NCBI GenBank assembly: GCA_900545585.1
Contig: UQZR01000002.1
Coordinates: 98,135-162,134 of the forward strand
Reading direction: 5' to 3'
Source of the DNA: an uncultured Eubacteriales bacterium
Lineage (GTDB): Bacteria; Bacillota; Clostridia; Oscillospirales; Oscillospiraceae
Length of the DNA stretch: 64,000 nt
The number at the start of each line of letters is the position of its first letter. The first letter of the stretch is position 1. The notes under the pieces are model-generated. The model was not told the DNA's origin, made no database searches, and saw only the letters and a list, made by a program, of their open reading frames with translations. The translations under genes were made by a program, and so were the position numbers. Below are positions 1 through 8,065 of this stretch, piece by piece.

Positions 1-10
1 CGATACACTC

Positions 11-28
11 ACCGGCGCACACGCCGGT
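11..28 (+). promoter_or_regulatory. Small GC-rich stem-loop before the first gene
   Basis: ACCGGCG (11-17) pairs with CGCCGGT (22-28) around a four-base loop, just upstream of the ribosome binding site of the next gene. There is no T-tract, so it is either the tail of a terminator for a gene off the window or a leader hairpin. No promoter is visible in 1-51. Confidence 0.35.
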
Positions 29-51
29 ACGGTCATCAGGAGGGAACTCAT

Positions 52-825
52 ATGAGAACAGATATGCTGCAGCAGCTGGAGGGCGTTGTCCGCCGCGCCG
101 GCGACATCGTCCGCGAGGCCCATGACATCGAGCGGGCCACCATGGAAAAGCACGGCGCCGCCGACCTCGTCACCAAGTACGACGTGGCGGTGCAGGGCTT
201 TCTGCAGCGGGAGCTGCTGGCCCTGCTGCCGGAGGCGGACTTTCTGGGCGAGGAAGGGGATCACACGGCCCTGACCCGCCCGTGGACCTTCATCGTGGAC
301 CCCATTGACGGTACCACCAACTTCGTCCGCCGCCTGCATTACAGCGACATCTCCGTGGCGCTGGCTCAGGACGGCCAGACGCAGTACGCCGTGGTCTACG
401 ACCCCTTTGCCGACGAGCTGTTCTCCGCTCAGAAGGATGGCGGTGCGTTCTGCAACGGTCTGCCCATCCGGGTCAGTGAGCGGGACATGGCCCACGCCGT
501 GTTCCTCTGCGGCTCCACCATCTACGACCGCAGCCTGACGGAGCAGAACTTCTCCCTGATCCGCCAGCTGTACGAAAAGGGGCTGGACTTCCGCCGCTTC
601 GGCGCGGCGGCTCTGGACCTGTGCCAGGTGGCGGCGGGACGGGTGGAGGTGTTCGGCGAGTGCTGCCTGTCTCCCTGGGACTACGCTGCCGGCAGCCTGA
701 TCATCACGGAGGCCGGCGGTATCGTCACCGACTTCTCGGATACCGCGCCCAATGTACTGCGGCCCTCGTCGGTGTTCGCCAGCAACGCCAGGTGCCACAG
801 CGTCCTCAAGGAGCTGGAACTGTAA
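52..825 (+). CDS. Inositol monophosphatase family protein
   Basis: A 257-residue cytoplasmic phosphatase of the IMPase/FIG superfamily, a usual length for the family. These Mg2+-dependent enzymes hydrolyse sugar or inositol monophosphates; some act on 3'-phosphoadenosine 5'-phosphate (CysQ). Visible metal-site motifs are GEEG (about residues 66-69), DPIDGTTN (83-90, with the family's DGT) and WDYAAG (209-214), so all three clusters of metal-binding acids are present. The ATG is preceded by AGGAGG with good spacing. The gene is convergent with the amidohydrolase and the two share a bidirectional terminator. The substrate cannot be told from sequence; inositol-1-phosphatase is the default assignment. 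Confidence 0.9.
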   Translation: MRTDMLQQLEGVVRRAGDIVREAHDIERATMEKHGAADLVTKYDVAVQGFLQRELLALLPEADFLGEEGDHTALTRPWTFIVDPIDGTTNFVRRLHYSDISVALAQDGQTQYAVVYDPFADELFSAQKDGGAFCNGLPIRVSERDMAHAVFLCGSTIYDRSLTEQNFSLIRQLYEKGLDFRRFGAAALDLCQVAAGRVEVFGECCLSPWDYAAGSLIITEAGGIVTDFSDTAPNVLRPSSVFASNARCHSVLKELEL

Positions 826-831
826 CGACGA

Positions 832-862
832 AAGAGGGACGGCCCGCAGGGCCGTCCCTCTT
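832..862. terminator. Bidirectional intrinsic terminator
   Basis: A perfect 14-bp stem (AAGAGGGACGGCCC, 832-845) with the loop GCA and a T-rich right flank. It lies between the convergent phosphatase and amidohydrolase genes and has A/T flanks on both sides, so it can serve both strands. Confidence 0.88.
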
Positions 863-879
863 ATTTTCCATGGAAGCGC

Positions 880-2172
880 TTACAGGAACTTGTCCAGCTC
901 CCGCTCCACCTCCGGCATCTTCTTCACAGTGGGGTTTTCGAGGCGCCAGCCGTCGCGGATGACCATGGACAGCCTGCGCAGGGCCGTCAGATCCGCCAGC
1001 GGGTCCGCAGGGCACACGATGAGGTCCGCCGCCTTCCCGGCCTCCACGGAGCCGGTAACGTCGGCAATGCCCGCCAGCTCCGCGTTCAGCAGCGTGGCGC
1101 TGTGCAGCGCGAAGGCGGGCGTCACGCCGCAGTACTTCACGAAGTAGCACAGCTCCCGCCACATGTCATAGTGGGTGATATAGGGGCAGCCGGTGTCGGT
1201 GCCCAGACCCACGGGGATACCTTCCGCCAGACACGCCTTGGCCAGCGCCACGATACCCTCGAAAACCACAAGGCCGTTGGCCTGCTGCTCGTAGGTGGCG
1301 TGGGAAATGCTGCGGTCAAACAGGGCGTAGGGCACGGCGGGGGAGATGGTGGACACCTGGAACGCGCCCCGCTCCTTGAACAGGCGCAGGATATCCGCGT
1401 CCGGCCTGGCCCCGTGCTCGATAGAGTCCACGCCGTTTTCCAGCGCCACGCGGACGCCCTCGGGGCTCTCCACATGGGCCGCCACCTTCATGCCCAGAGC
1501 GTGGGCCTTATCGCAGGCGGCCTTCACCAGCGCCGGCTGCATCCGCAGCACCCCGGGCTCACCCACCACCTCGGCGTCCATGACGCCGCCGGTGATCATC
1601 AGCTTGATGAGGTCGGGCTTCTCCGCCGCGATCTTCTCCACGCAGGCCGCAGCCTCCTCCGGCGTGCGGGCCTCGTAGGCCAGGGAGCCTGCCATGTGGC
1701 CTCCGGGCACGGATACCGCCATGTTGGACGCCACCACCCGGGGGCTCAGGATGGCCCCTGCCGCCGCCTGATCGCGGATCACGGTGTCGAAGTCGGCCAC
1801 GCCGCCCACCGTGCGGATGGTGGTGACGCCGCTGAGCAGCTCCGTTCTGGCGTAGCCCTCGCACAGGCGGATGCCCACGCGGCGCATCAGGCCGTTGGAG
1901 GTGATGAGCTTCACCAGCTTTTTGGGGTCGGAGGGCTTCTTTCTGGGCTTGCCGGAGGCCGGCAGGTGGACATGCAGGTTGATGAGCCCGGGCAGCACGT
2001 ACTGCCCGCCCAGATCCACCGTCTCGTACCCTGCGGGCGCCGCTCCGTCGGTGACGGCGGCGATACGGCTGCCGTCCACGCAGATGACCTTCCCCGTCTG
2101 GGGCGCCATATCACGGGTGCCGTCCAGCAGCACGCCGTTTACCAGCGCATAGCGTTTTTCGTTCTTATACAT
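880..2172 (-). CDS. Amidohydrolase family protein (imidazolonepropionase/prolidase-like)
   Basis: A 430-residue metal-dependent hydrolase of the amidohydrolase superfamily. The metal ligands expected for the TIM-barrel are visible: HVH (67-69), a lysine in an LIKLM context (K190) that may be the carbamylated bridging residue, H233 in AAHVE, H253 in IEHGA, and D326 in GTDTG. Members cleave amide or cyclic amide bonds, for example imidazolonepropionase or Xaa-Pro and Xaa-Arg dipeptidases; the substrate is not predictable here. The open frame extends upstream, but the ATG at 2172 has a CTCAGGAGG site 9 bases before it and starts at the normal small beta-sandwich domain. It lies 4 bases downstream of the EamA gene and is evidently co-transcribed with it, suggesting uptake or export linked to hydrolysis. 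Confidence 0.85.
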   Translation of the reverse strand: MYKNEKRYALVNGVLLDGTRDMAPQTGKVICVDGSRIAAVTDGAAPAGYETVDLGGQYVLPGLINLHVHLPASGKPRKKPSDPKKLVKLITSNGLMRRVGIRLCEGYARTELLSGVTTIRTVGGVADFDTVIRDQAAAGAILSPRVVASNMAVSVPGGHMAGSLAYEARTPEEAAACVEKIAAEKPDLIKLMITGGVMDAEVVGEPGVLRMQPALVKAACDKAHALGMKVAAHVESPEGVRVALENGVDSIEHGARPDADILRLFKERGAFQVSTISPAVPYALFDRSISHATYEQQANGLVVFEGIVALAKACLAEGIPVGLGTDTGCPYITHYDMWRELCYFVKYCGVTPAFALHSATLLNAELAGIADVTGSVEAGKAADLIVCPADPLADLTALRRLSMVIRDGWRLENPTVKKMPEVERELDKFL

Positions 2173-2176
2173 TGTC

Positions 2177-3127
2177 TCAGACCTCCTGAGAGTGAGATCC
2201 TGTTTCTTTTCCGGATACATTGGCCACGAATACGCACACCAGAATGATGACCACGCCCAGCATCTGCCACACACTGAAGGGTTCCTTCAGCAGCACCACG
2301 CCCGCCAGCACAGACACCACCGTGGTGACGTTGGAAAAAAGCGATGTCTCCGACACGGACAGGTGGCTGTTGGCAAAATTCAGCAGTCCGTAGGCCATTA
2401 CCGAGGACAAAAGCCCCAGATACAGCACTGCCAGCCAGAACTGCCCGTCCTGCAAGGGCTCCAGGATCATGGGGCTGGTCAGCCCTCCGGCGTGGAGCAG
2501 CGCCACGGGGATGAACACCACCATGCCTACCACGAACATGACGTAGGTCATCTCGAACGGGGTGAACAGCTTGGCGGCGCTGTGGCTGATGCCGTAGTAC
2601 AGCGTGTCGCTGAGCATGGTCAGCAGCAGGAACAGCATGCCCAGCGCCGAGACCATCACCGCCCCTCCGGCGGAGATCAGCGCCACACCGCCGATAGCGC
2701 ACACGGCGCACAGTACCTGCTTCAGCGTCACCTTCTCGTGGAGCACCAGCACGTCCATCAGGATGCAGCACACCGGCACCGCCGCGATGATGGTGCCCGC
2801 CACCGCCGACGAGGTGTACAGGATACCGTAGTTCTCGAAGATGAAGTAGGCCACCGGCTGCACGATGCCCAGAAGCAGCAGCTGATACACCGGCTTGCCC
2901 CGCAGGGAGAAGGTGAACAGCGGCCGCCCCCGCAGCTTTCCCACCAGCGCATTGACCAGGATCACCAGCGTCATGGCCGCCACCGCCACGGTGAACCGCA
3001 CCGCCAGCAGCACCGTGGGGGCCGCCTTCTCCAGCGCCAGCTTGGAGAACATGAAGCTCATGCCGAAGATGACGGCTGCGGTGATGGCCGCCAGCAGCGA
3101 CAGCGTATGGATCCTTTTCTGTGTCAT
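2177..3127 (-). CDS. EamA/DMT-family transporter
   Basis: A 316-residue inner-membrane protein with about ten hydrophobic segments arranged as two repeats of five, the normal DMT/EamA topology and length. Such carriers move amino acids, nucleosides or related metabolites, often outward. The sequence starts MTQKRIHTL with a first membrane segment almost at once, and ends in a short polar cytoplasmic tail. It is the first gene of a two-gene operon with the amidohydrolase and has its own promoter (3173-3201). The start has a modest AGGAG-like site. Substrate unknown. Confidence 0.88.
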   Translation of the reverse strand: MTQKRIHTLSLLAAITAAVIFGMSFMFSKLALEKAAPTVLLAVRFTVAVAAMTLVILVNALVGKLRGRPLFTFSLRGKPVYQLLLLGIVQPVAYFIFENYGILYTSSAVAGTIIAAVPVCCILMDVLVLHEKVTLKQVLCAVCAIGGVALISAGGAVMVSALGMLFLLLTMLSDTLYYGISHSAAKLFTPFEMTYVMFVVGMVVFIPVALLHAGGLTSPMILEPLQDGQFWLAVLYLGLLSSVMAYGLLNFANSHLSVSETSLFSNVTTVVSVLAGVVLLKEPFSVWQMLGVVIILVCVFVANVSGKETGSHSQEV

Positions 3128-3172
3128 GACAAGCTCCTTTTGCCCGCGGTGTGCGGGATCTTAATGCCGCTC

Positions 3173-3201
3173 ACTATACCATAAAAGTGAAAAAGATGCA
3201 A
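3173..3201 (-). promoter_or_regulatory. Sigma-A promoter of the EamA/amidohydrolase operon
   Basis: Reading the minus strand: TTGCAT (-35, 3196-3201), a 17-base spacer and TATAGT (-10, 3173-3178). A small CCCGC/GCGGG hairpin lies in the leader between the -10 box and the start codon. Confidence 0.7.
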
Positions 3202-3221
3202 GATTTCCCACCCCTCTGGTA

Positions 3222-3258
3222 AAAAATACGCCCGCCCGCGGGAAGCGGACGAGCGTAC
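3222..3258 (-). terminator. Terminator of the 26-residue peptide gene
   Basis: On the minus strand TACGCTCGTCCGC pairs with GCGGGCGGGCGTA (two G-U pairs) and is followed by six Ts. It lies directly downstream of the small ORF and upstream of the EamA promoter. Confidence 0.75.
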
Positions 3259-3318
3259 CGGCGACAGGGAGATGGTGCCGCCACGGGGGGAGGTGAAACC
3301 TGAAAAAACGGAAAAGAC

Positions 3319-3399
3319 TTACTTGCCGGTGGCTTTGCTGACGATGCCGACTACCACAAGAAGACCGGCCAGAGCGGCCATCACGAAACTCGGACCCAT
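3319..3399 (-). CDS. 26-residue single-span membrane peptide
   Basis: ATG to TAA encodes MGPSFVMAALAGLLVV followed by VGIVSKATGK. This is a hydrophobic segment of about 18 residues with a lysine-containing C-terminus, as expected for a one-span peptide with its C-terminus inside. The case for a real gene rests on its signals: a consensus-like promoter (TTTACA-17-TACATT), a full GGAGG site 9 bases before the ATG, and a T-tailed terminator, all on the same strand and giving a transcript of roughly 200 bases. It is divergent from a LysR regulator 160 bases away. I recognise no family; possible roles are a small membrane-protein modulator or a toxin-like peptide. No function is assigned. Confidence 0.72.
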   Translation of the reverse strand: MGPSFVMAALAGLLVVVGIVSKATGK

Positions 3400-3441
3400 G
3401 CTTCAGCGCCTCCTTTCTGCGGTTTTTCTTAACGTGTCTTT

Positions 3442-3470
3442 AATGTACCACAAGTGCGGGAATTTGTAAA
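3442..3470 (-). promoter_or_regulatory. Promoter of the 26-residue peptide gene
   Basis: Minus strand: TTTACA (3465-3470), a 17-base spacer, TACATT (3442-3447). It is back to back with the LysR promoter, so LysR may control both. Confidence 0.68.
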
Positions 3471-3504
3471 ACGCATCATAATCATCAAAACCATGAAAAA
3501 AACT

Positions 3505-3533
3505 TTGCACCGGGCCGACGGATATGCTATACT
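3505..3533 (+). promoter_or_regulatory. Promoter of the LysR gene
   Basis: TTGCAC (3505-3510), a 17-base spacer and TATACT (3528-3533). It lies 25 bases before the true ATG, which shows that the longer reading frame starting upstream is not used. Confidence 0.72.
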
Positions 3534-3558
3534 TGCATCGGGAAAGGAGCGTGCGCCC

Positions 3559-4479
3559 ATGAGCGTTGCGAAATATCAGATATTCCTCAAGACCGTGGAG
3601 TGCGGCAGCTTCACTGCCGCGGCGCGGGAGATGAACTTTACCCAGTCCGGCGTCAGCCACGCCATCGGCTCACTGGAGGAGGAACTGGGTGTGCCCCTGC
3701 TGATCCGCAGCCACGGCGGCGTCACCCCCACGGCGGACGGACGGGCGCTGCTGCCCTACTTCGAGAAGATGTGCGCCATGCAGCACCAGCTGGAGCAGCA
3801 GGCCGCCGACCTGCGGGGTCTGGAGACAGGTCTTGTCAAGGTGGCTACCTTCACCAGCGTGTCGGAAAAGTGGCTGCCCAACATTCTCAAGACCTTTCAG
3901 ACCCACTACCCCCATATCGAGTTTGAGCTGCTGCCCTCCAACTTCAACAGCGAGATTGGCGACTGGGTGCTGAACGGACAGGCGGACTGCGGCTTCATCA
4001 GCCTCCCCGCCCCTGTTGAGAAGTATCTGGACTGCTGGCTTCTCCAGCGGGACCAGTGGAAGGTCATCGTCCCCTGCGACCACCCGCTGGCGGGTGCGAA
4101 CCCCTTCCCGCCTGCGGCGCTGGAGCAGTACCCCCTGATCCTGCTGGACGAGGGCGACGACTATGAGATCCAGGCGGTCTTCGACACGCTGGGCATCACG
4201 CCGAAGATCCAGTACACCGTCCAGCAGGATCAGACCATCCTGGCCATGGTGTCCAGCGGGCTGGGTATCAGCATCATGGAGGAGCTGATGCTCTACCGCT
4301 GTGCCTATCCGCTGGTGTCCTGCTCTCTGCCCCAGCCGTTTTACCGGAACATCGGTATCTGCGTCAAGGACAGGAACGCCCTGTCCAACAGCACCCGGGC
4401 CTTCATTGACCACACCCGCCGCTGGGTACTGGCCAATTTTCCCGACGGCTGGAACGCCCCGCCCCCCACTGTCCGCTGA
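3559..4479 (+). CDS. LysR-family transcriptional regulator
   Basis: A 306-residue LTTR of typical length. The N-terminal winged helix-turn-helix (about residues 1-60) includes GSFTAAAREMNFTQSGVSHA and the usual EEELGVPLL; the remainder is a periplasmic-binding-fold effector domain. An earlier in-frame ATG (3454) lies upstream of the promoter, so the start at 3559, after GGAAAGGAG, is correct. It is divergent from the 26-residue peptide gene, the classical LTTR arrangement, which makes that peptide and itself the likely targets. The effector is unknown. Confidence 0.92.
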   Translation: MSVAKYQIFLKTVECGSFTAAAREMNFTQSGVSHAIGSLEEELGVPLLIRSHGGVTPTADGRALLPYFEKMCAMQHQLEQQAADLRGLETGLVKVATFTSVSEKWLPNILKTFQTHYPHIEFELLPSNFNSEIGDWVLNGQADCGFISLPAPVEKYLDCWLLQRDQWKVIVPCDHPLAGANPFPPAALEQYPLILLDEGDDYEIQAVFDTLGITPKIQYTVQQDQTILAMVSSGLGISIMEELMLYRCAYPLVSCSLPQPFYRNIGICVKDRNALSNSTRAFIDHTRRWVLANFPDGWNAPPPTVR

Positions 4480-4490
4480 ATGCGGAACGA

Positions 4491-4530
4491 AACGCCGCCC
4501 CGTGCCGTCAGAAACGGCAGAGGCGGTGTT
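4491..4530 (+). other. Hairpin between LysR and the lipoprotein gene
   Basis: AACGCCGCC (4491-4499) pairs with GGCGGTGTT (4522-4530), with an inner GCCGT/ACGGC stem. No run of Ts follows, so it is a weak terminator or a readthrough or processing element between the LysR and DUF4358-like genes. Confidence 0.45.
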
Positions 4531-4559
4531 CTGCCCGCCCGATGAAAGGAGTGTTTTCG

Positions 4560-5045
4560 ATGAAAAAGCTGTGTGTATTCTGCATGGCCCTGCTGATGCT
4601 GGTCATGACCGCCTGCGGCAAGGGCACGTCCGGCGGCGGTCAGTCCGTGGATCTGCGCGCCGCCTATGAAGCAGCCATCGCCCAGGTCAACGAGGAGCTG
4701 GGCGACAACGCCCCCGCCCTGCTGGAGGAAACGGCGGTGGAGCTGCTGAACGGCTACTACCCCGGCATCGCGGACATCCAACTGAAGCAGTCGGTGTTCT
4801 TCCTCTCCCCCACTGCCACCTCCTGCGAGGTAGCCATGGTGGAGGTGGCTGACAGTGCCGACGCAGCCAAGGTGCGCGACATCTTCCAGACCCGTGTGGA
4901 CACCATGGCCAACGATACCGTGTATCCGGACGAGGCCGCCATGTGGAAAAACAGCGCCGCAGTGTCCGTCAACGGGAGCTACGTGGTGCTGGAGGTGCTG
5001 CCGGAGGGCTGCACCGTTCCCGACGCATTTCTGGCCAGATTTTGA
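4560..5045 (+). CDS. DUF4358-like lipoprotein
   Basis: A 161-residue predicted lipoprotein. The signal peptide ends in VMTAC (lipidated Cys19), followed by a small globular domain with GYYPGI, a VAMVEVADSADA segment, a VRDIFQTRVDTM helix and a closing VNGSYVVLEVLP strand. This pattern matches my recollection of the DUF4358 family in Clostridia, whose function is unknown. The ATG at 4560 follows AAAGGAG with 8-base spacing; the upstream ATG at 4542 overlaps that site and is rejected. It follows LysR on the same strand after a hairpin, so co-regulation is possible but not assured. Confidence 0.72.
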   Translation: MKKLCVFCMALLMLVMTACGKGTSGGGQSVDLRAAYEAAIAQVNEELGDNAPALLEETAVELLNGYYPGIADIQLKQSVFFLSPTATSCEVAMVEVADSADAAKVRDIFQTRVDTMANDTVYPDEAAMWKNSAAVSVNGSYVVLEVLPEGCTVPDAFLARF

Positions 5046-5139
5046 CGGGACGCTGCATTTTCCCGCCCTATGCGGTATAAAGAAGTGTCTGGCCGTCCGC
5101 GACTTCGTCCCTGCATAGGATGACGCAGGCGGAATCCAT

Positions 5140-5180
5140 AAAAAGAGAGAGGTCCTGCACAGCAGGACCTCTCTCTTTTT
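5140..5180. terminator. Strong bidirectional terminator
   Basis: A perfect 18-bp stem (5140-5157 with 5163-5180) and a five-base loop, with A5 and T5 flanks. It ends both the lipoprotein gene and the convergent export operon. Confidence 0.92.
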
Positions 5181-5196
5181 GTATATTTCGCGTCTC

Positions 5197-6444
5197 TTAC
5201 TCGCGGCGCAGGGCCTCAATGGGGTTGAGCTTGGAGGCCTTCACCGCCGGTACGAAGCCGAACACTACGCCGATGACCATAGAGAAGGCCACGGCGATGA
5301 TGCAGGCCGGTACGCTGATGGCCACCGGTGTGCCCATGATGTGGGACATCATCTCCGCCAGGCCGATGCCGCAGGCCACGCCCAGGATGCCGCCCATGCT
5401 GGTGAGCACGGCGGCCTCCGTCAGGAACTGCCAGCGGATACGGCTCTGCTGTGCGCCGATGGCGATCTTCAGGCCGATCTCGCGGGTACGCTCCGTCACA
5501 GACACCAGCATGATGTTCATGACGCCGATGCCGCCCACCACCAGGGAGATGGCGGCGATCCAGATGAGCTGCCGGTTGGAGCTCTCGGACAGGCTCTGCA
5601 GCTGGCTGGCCTGCTGCAGCAGGTCCTTGGACTGGTACTTGTAGGTGTCGCCGGAGATAACGTGGCTGTTGAGGTATTCCGCCACGTTGTTGCCGGCGGT
5701 GGTCATGTCGTTGGTGGACACCGCCCGCACCGCCGCATACTGGGGCTCGTCGTAACGATAGACGATGGGCCAGCAGCTGTCGGGGATGAAGATGGTGCCG
5801 GAGGTACTGCCGGAGTACATGTAGTAGTCATTGATGCTGTTGATGACCGGCTCCGAGGACACGCGGGAGGACACCACGCCCACCACGGTGAAGGGCTCGC
5901 CGCTGATCTCCAGAGTGCCTCCGATGGGATTCTCGCCCTGAAACAGGCTCTGGGCGCTCTTGGTGTCGATGAGCGCCACCTTCCGGCAGCTGGCGAAGTC
6001 CGACTCCACGAAGGATCGGCCGTAGTTGACGGCGTAGTCCGCCGCAGACAGGAAGTGGCTGTCGATGCCGTACAGAGTGCCGCTGAAGGACGTATCGCCC
6101 ACGTACACGCCGTCGGGCCACTGCCGCTGGTGGTACAGGGACACATCCGCCACGCTGCCCAGCTGGCTCATCTCGCTGCGCATGTCCTCCGTGATGGTGC
6201 TGACGCCCTGGGGGATGTCGGAGTAGTCCAGGCTTATCTCATTGCCGTCCTGAGTCAGCTGCACGCGGACCACGTTGTTGCCGGCGCCGATGAGGTTCTG
6301 CTTGATCTGCTCGTTGGTGCCCTGAATGGTGGATACGATGGTGATGATGGCCGCGATACCGATGATGATGCCCAGCATGGTCAGGAACGACCGCATCTTG
6401 TGGCTCCACACGCCCTGAAAGGCGAGATTGATATTTTCTAACAT
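5197..6444 (-). CDS. MacB-type ABC transporter permease
   Basis: A 415-residue permease with the MacB/FtsX topology. One membrane segment near residues 20-42 is followed by a long extracellular MacB core domain (roughly 45-285) and three C-terminal membrane helices containing the family motif IGVMNIMLVSVTERTREIG. It is the last gene of a four-gene export operon (lipoprotein adaptor, ATPase, membrane adaptor, permease). The ATG at 6444 has AAGGAGG before it; the longer upstream frame overlaps the adaptor gene and is not used. In Gram-positive relatives such transporters export peptides or lipids or give resistance to antimicrobial peptides; the cargo here is unknown. Confidence 0.9.
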   Translation of the reverse strand: MLENINLAFQGVWSHKMRSFLTMLGIIIGIAAIITIVSTIQGTNEQIKQNLIGAGNNVVRVQLTQDGNEISLDYSDIPQGVSTITEDMRSEMSQLGSVADVSLYHQRQWPDGVYVGDTSFSGTLYGIDSHFLSAADYAVNYGRSFVESDFASCRKVALIDTKSAQSLFQGENPIGGTLEISGEPFTVVGVVSSRVSSEPVINSINDYYMYSGSTSGTIFIPDSCWPIVYRYDEPQYAAVRAVSTNDMTTAGNNVAEYLNSHVISGDTYKYQSKDLLQQASQLQSLSESSNRQLIWIAAISLVVGGIGVMNIMLVSVTERTREIGLKIAIGAQQSRIRWQFLTEAAVLTSMGGILGVACGIGLAEMMSHIMGTPVAISVPACIIAVAFSMVIGVVFGFVPAVKASKLNPIEALRRE

Positions 6445-6457
6445 CGCTTCGCCCTCC

Positions 6458-8065
6458 TTACAGTCCGTTGTACAGCTCGTCGGCGTTGGCTTCCACCGTG
6501 GCGGCGCCCTCCCGCACGTCCTTCCCGTAGGGGAACGCCACATAGTCCTCCAGCGACAGTCCGCCGCGGATCTGGGTGTAGCTTCCCCACAGGTCGCGTC
6601 CCGTCTGGACCCAGCGCTTCTCCAGCCTGCCGTTGTCGCCGCGGGCCATTACGTAGCTCTTGCCGTTCTCCGTGCGGATGAACATGGTCTGGAGATAGAT
6701 GGTATTGCCGTCGGTGGTGACGGTCTTCTGATAGGACATATCCACATAGTCTCCGGGCTGCAGGTTGGCGTCCTCGGAGACGAATACCTTAAAGGGGTAA
6801 TAGGACACGTTGCTGTTGCCATCGCCCCAGTTGCTTCTGTTGTCCGTGGGGAAGTCGCTGATCTCCACGATCTCACCCTGACAGCTGGCGCCGGTCATCC
6901 AGCTGCTGATGTCCACCGTGTCGCCGAGCTTCACCTTGCCCAGGTCCAGCTCGCCCAGCGTGCCGGTGATGTAATAGCCGCCGCCGCCGGAGACCTCCAC
7001 CACAGCCTCGCTGTTGTTATAGGCCTCGTCCGCCGGCCGCACGGCCTTGACCACGCCGTCGATCTCGCTGTATACGGTGCCGTCGCCCAGCTCCTTCTTT
7101 TTCTTGTCCAGCCCGATCTGAGCCTGCTTCACGGAGCGCTGGCCGTCGTAGACCTGCTTTTCCGTGGTGGCGATGAGGGACTTCAGCTCTTCCTTGGTCA
7201 GGGACTCGTTCAGCAGCTTCTCAATGGTGGCCAGCTGCTCCTCGCGGTCCTTGATCTCCGCGGTGGTGGGGGTCACATAGCCGTCCTGATAGGCGGGCAG
7301 GTCGTTCATCACCTTCAGCTTCACAGGCGTCTCCGTGTCCTCGGCCACGATGTACATGCCGTAGCAGGTGATGGCGCCGTTGTTCACGTTGCCCGCACGG
7401 GTCACCAGCACCACGTAGGCGCTGTTCCGGCTCTTGGGCAGGATGTCGTTCCGGATGATGTCGTCCGTCAGGTAGTACTCCTTGGTGCGGGTATCCTCCA
7501 GCCACTGGTAGTACAGGGGCTTATCCTTGCTCTGGCCAAGGCTGTCGCCCAGACGGCCCTGCTTCACGGGGGAACCCCGTCCGGCCAGCTGGTCCTGCTG
7601 GGAGCGCAGCTTCTCCAGAATGGCGGCCACGCGGTCATACTCCTTCTGCAGCTCCTCGCGGTTCTCCGCCTTGCGGTACAGGGACAGGTTATTCTTGGCT
7701 GTTTCCAGCTCCAGCTGCATGCGCTCCAGCTGGATCTGGGCGCCCTCCACCTCCGCCTGAGACAGCGTGGTGTCGTAGGCCAGCAGCTTGTCGCCCTTCT
7801 TTACATTCTGCCCCTCTTTCACGTACACCTGACTCACCGTCTGGCTCTGGGAGAGGTAGATCTTCTGCAATTTATCGGTGCTCACCGAGCCGCTGGTGTT
7901 GGCGGTGTCGCCCCAGTAGTCGGTCATGGCAAAGCTGGGCACGTCGAACACCTTCACGTCGCCGCGCTGGGCGTTCCGCGCCAGTGTCAGGCCGCCCCAT
8001 ACGGCGGCGCACACGGCTGCGGCAATGCCCACGATCAGCAGCGCCTTTTTCAGGGATTTACTCAT
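6458..8065 (-). CDS. Membrane-anchored HlyD/MacA-type adaptor
   Basis: A 535-residue adaptor with an N-terminal anchor helix (about 7-30), a biotinyl-lipoyl half-motif (VKEGQNVKKGDKLL), a long helical-hairpin region with charged heptads, a second lipoyl half (GDGTVYSEIDGVVKAV), and beta-barrel and membrane-proximal domains. An unusual polar insertion interrupts the coiled-coil region. The C-terminus has a SLEDYVAFPYGKDV block that closely parallels the TAADYIAFPDETL block of the other adaptor in this operon. The ATG at 8065 overlaps the ATPase stop by 8 bases and has AGGAGG in front. It probably links MacB-type export to the cell exterior. Confidence 0.85.
   Translation of the reverse strand: MSKSLKKALLIVGIAAAVCAAVWGGLTLARNAQRGDVKVFDVPSFAMTDYWGDTANTSGSVSTDKLQKIYLSQSQTVSQVYVKEGQNVKKGDKLLAYDTTLSQAEVEGAQIQLERMQLELETAKNNLSLYRKAENREELQKEYDRVAAILEKLRSQQDQLAGRGSPVKQGRLGDSLGQSKDKPLYYQWLEDTRTKEYYLTDDIIRNDILPKSRNSAYVVLVTRAGNVNNGAITCYGMYIVAEDTETPVKLKVMNDLPAYQDGYVTPTTAEIKDREEQLATIEKLLNESLTKEELKSLIATTEKQVYDGQRSVKQAQIGLDKKKKELGDGTVYSEIDGVVKAVRPADEAYNNSEAVVEVSGGGGYYITGTLGELDLGKVKLGDTVDISSWMTGASCQGEIVEISDFPTDNRSNWGDGNSNVSYYPFKVFVSEDANLQPGDYVDMSYQKTVTTDGNTIYLQTMFIRTENGKSYVMARGDNGRLEKRWVQTGRDLWGSYTQIRGGLSLEDYVAFPYGKDVREGAATVEANADELYNGL

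Noticed and set aside
3403..3660. An 85-residue minus-strand ORF overlapping the LysR start
   Set aside because: It crosses both divergent promoters, has no ribosome binding site and is antisense to the LysR helix-turn-helix region.
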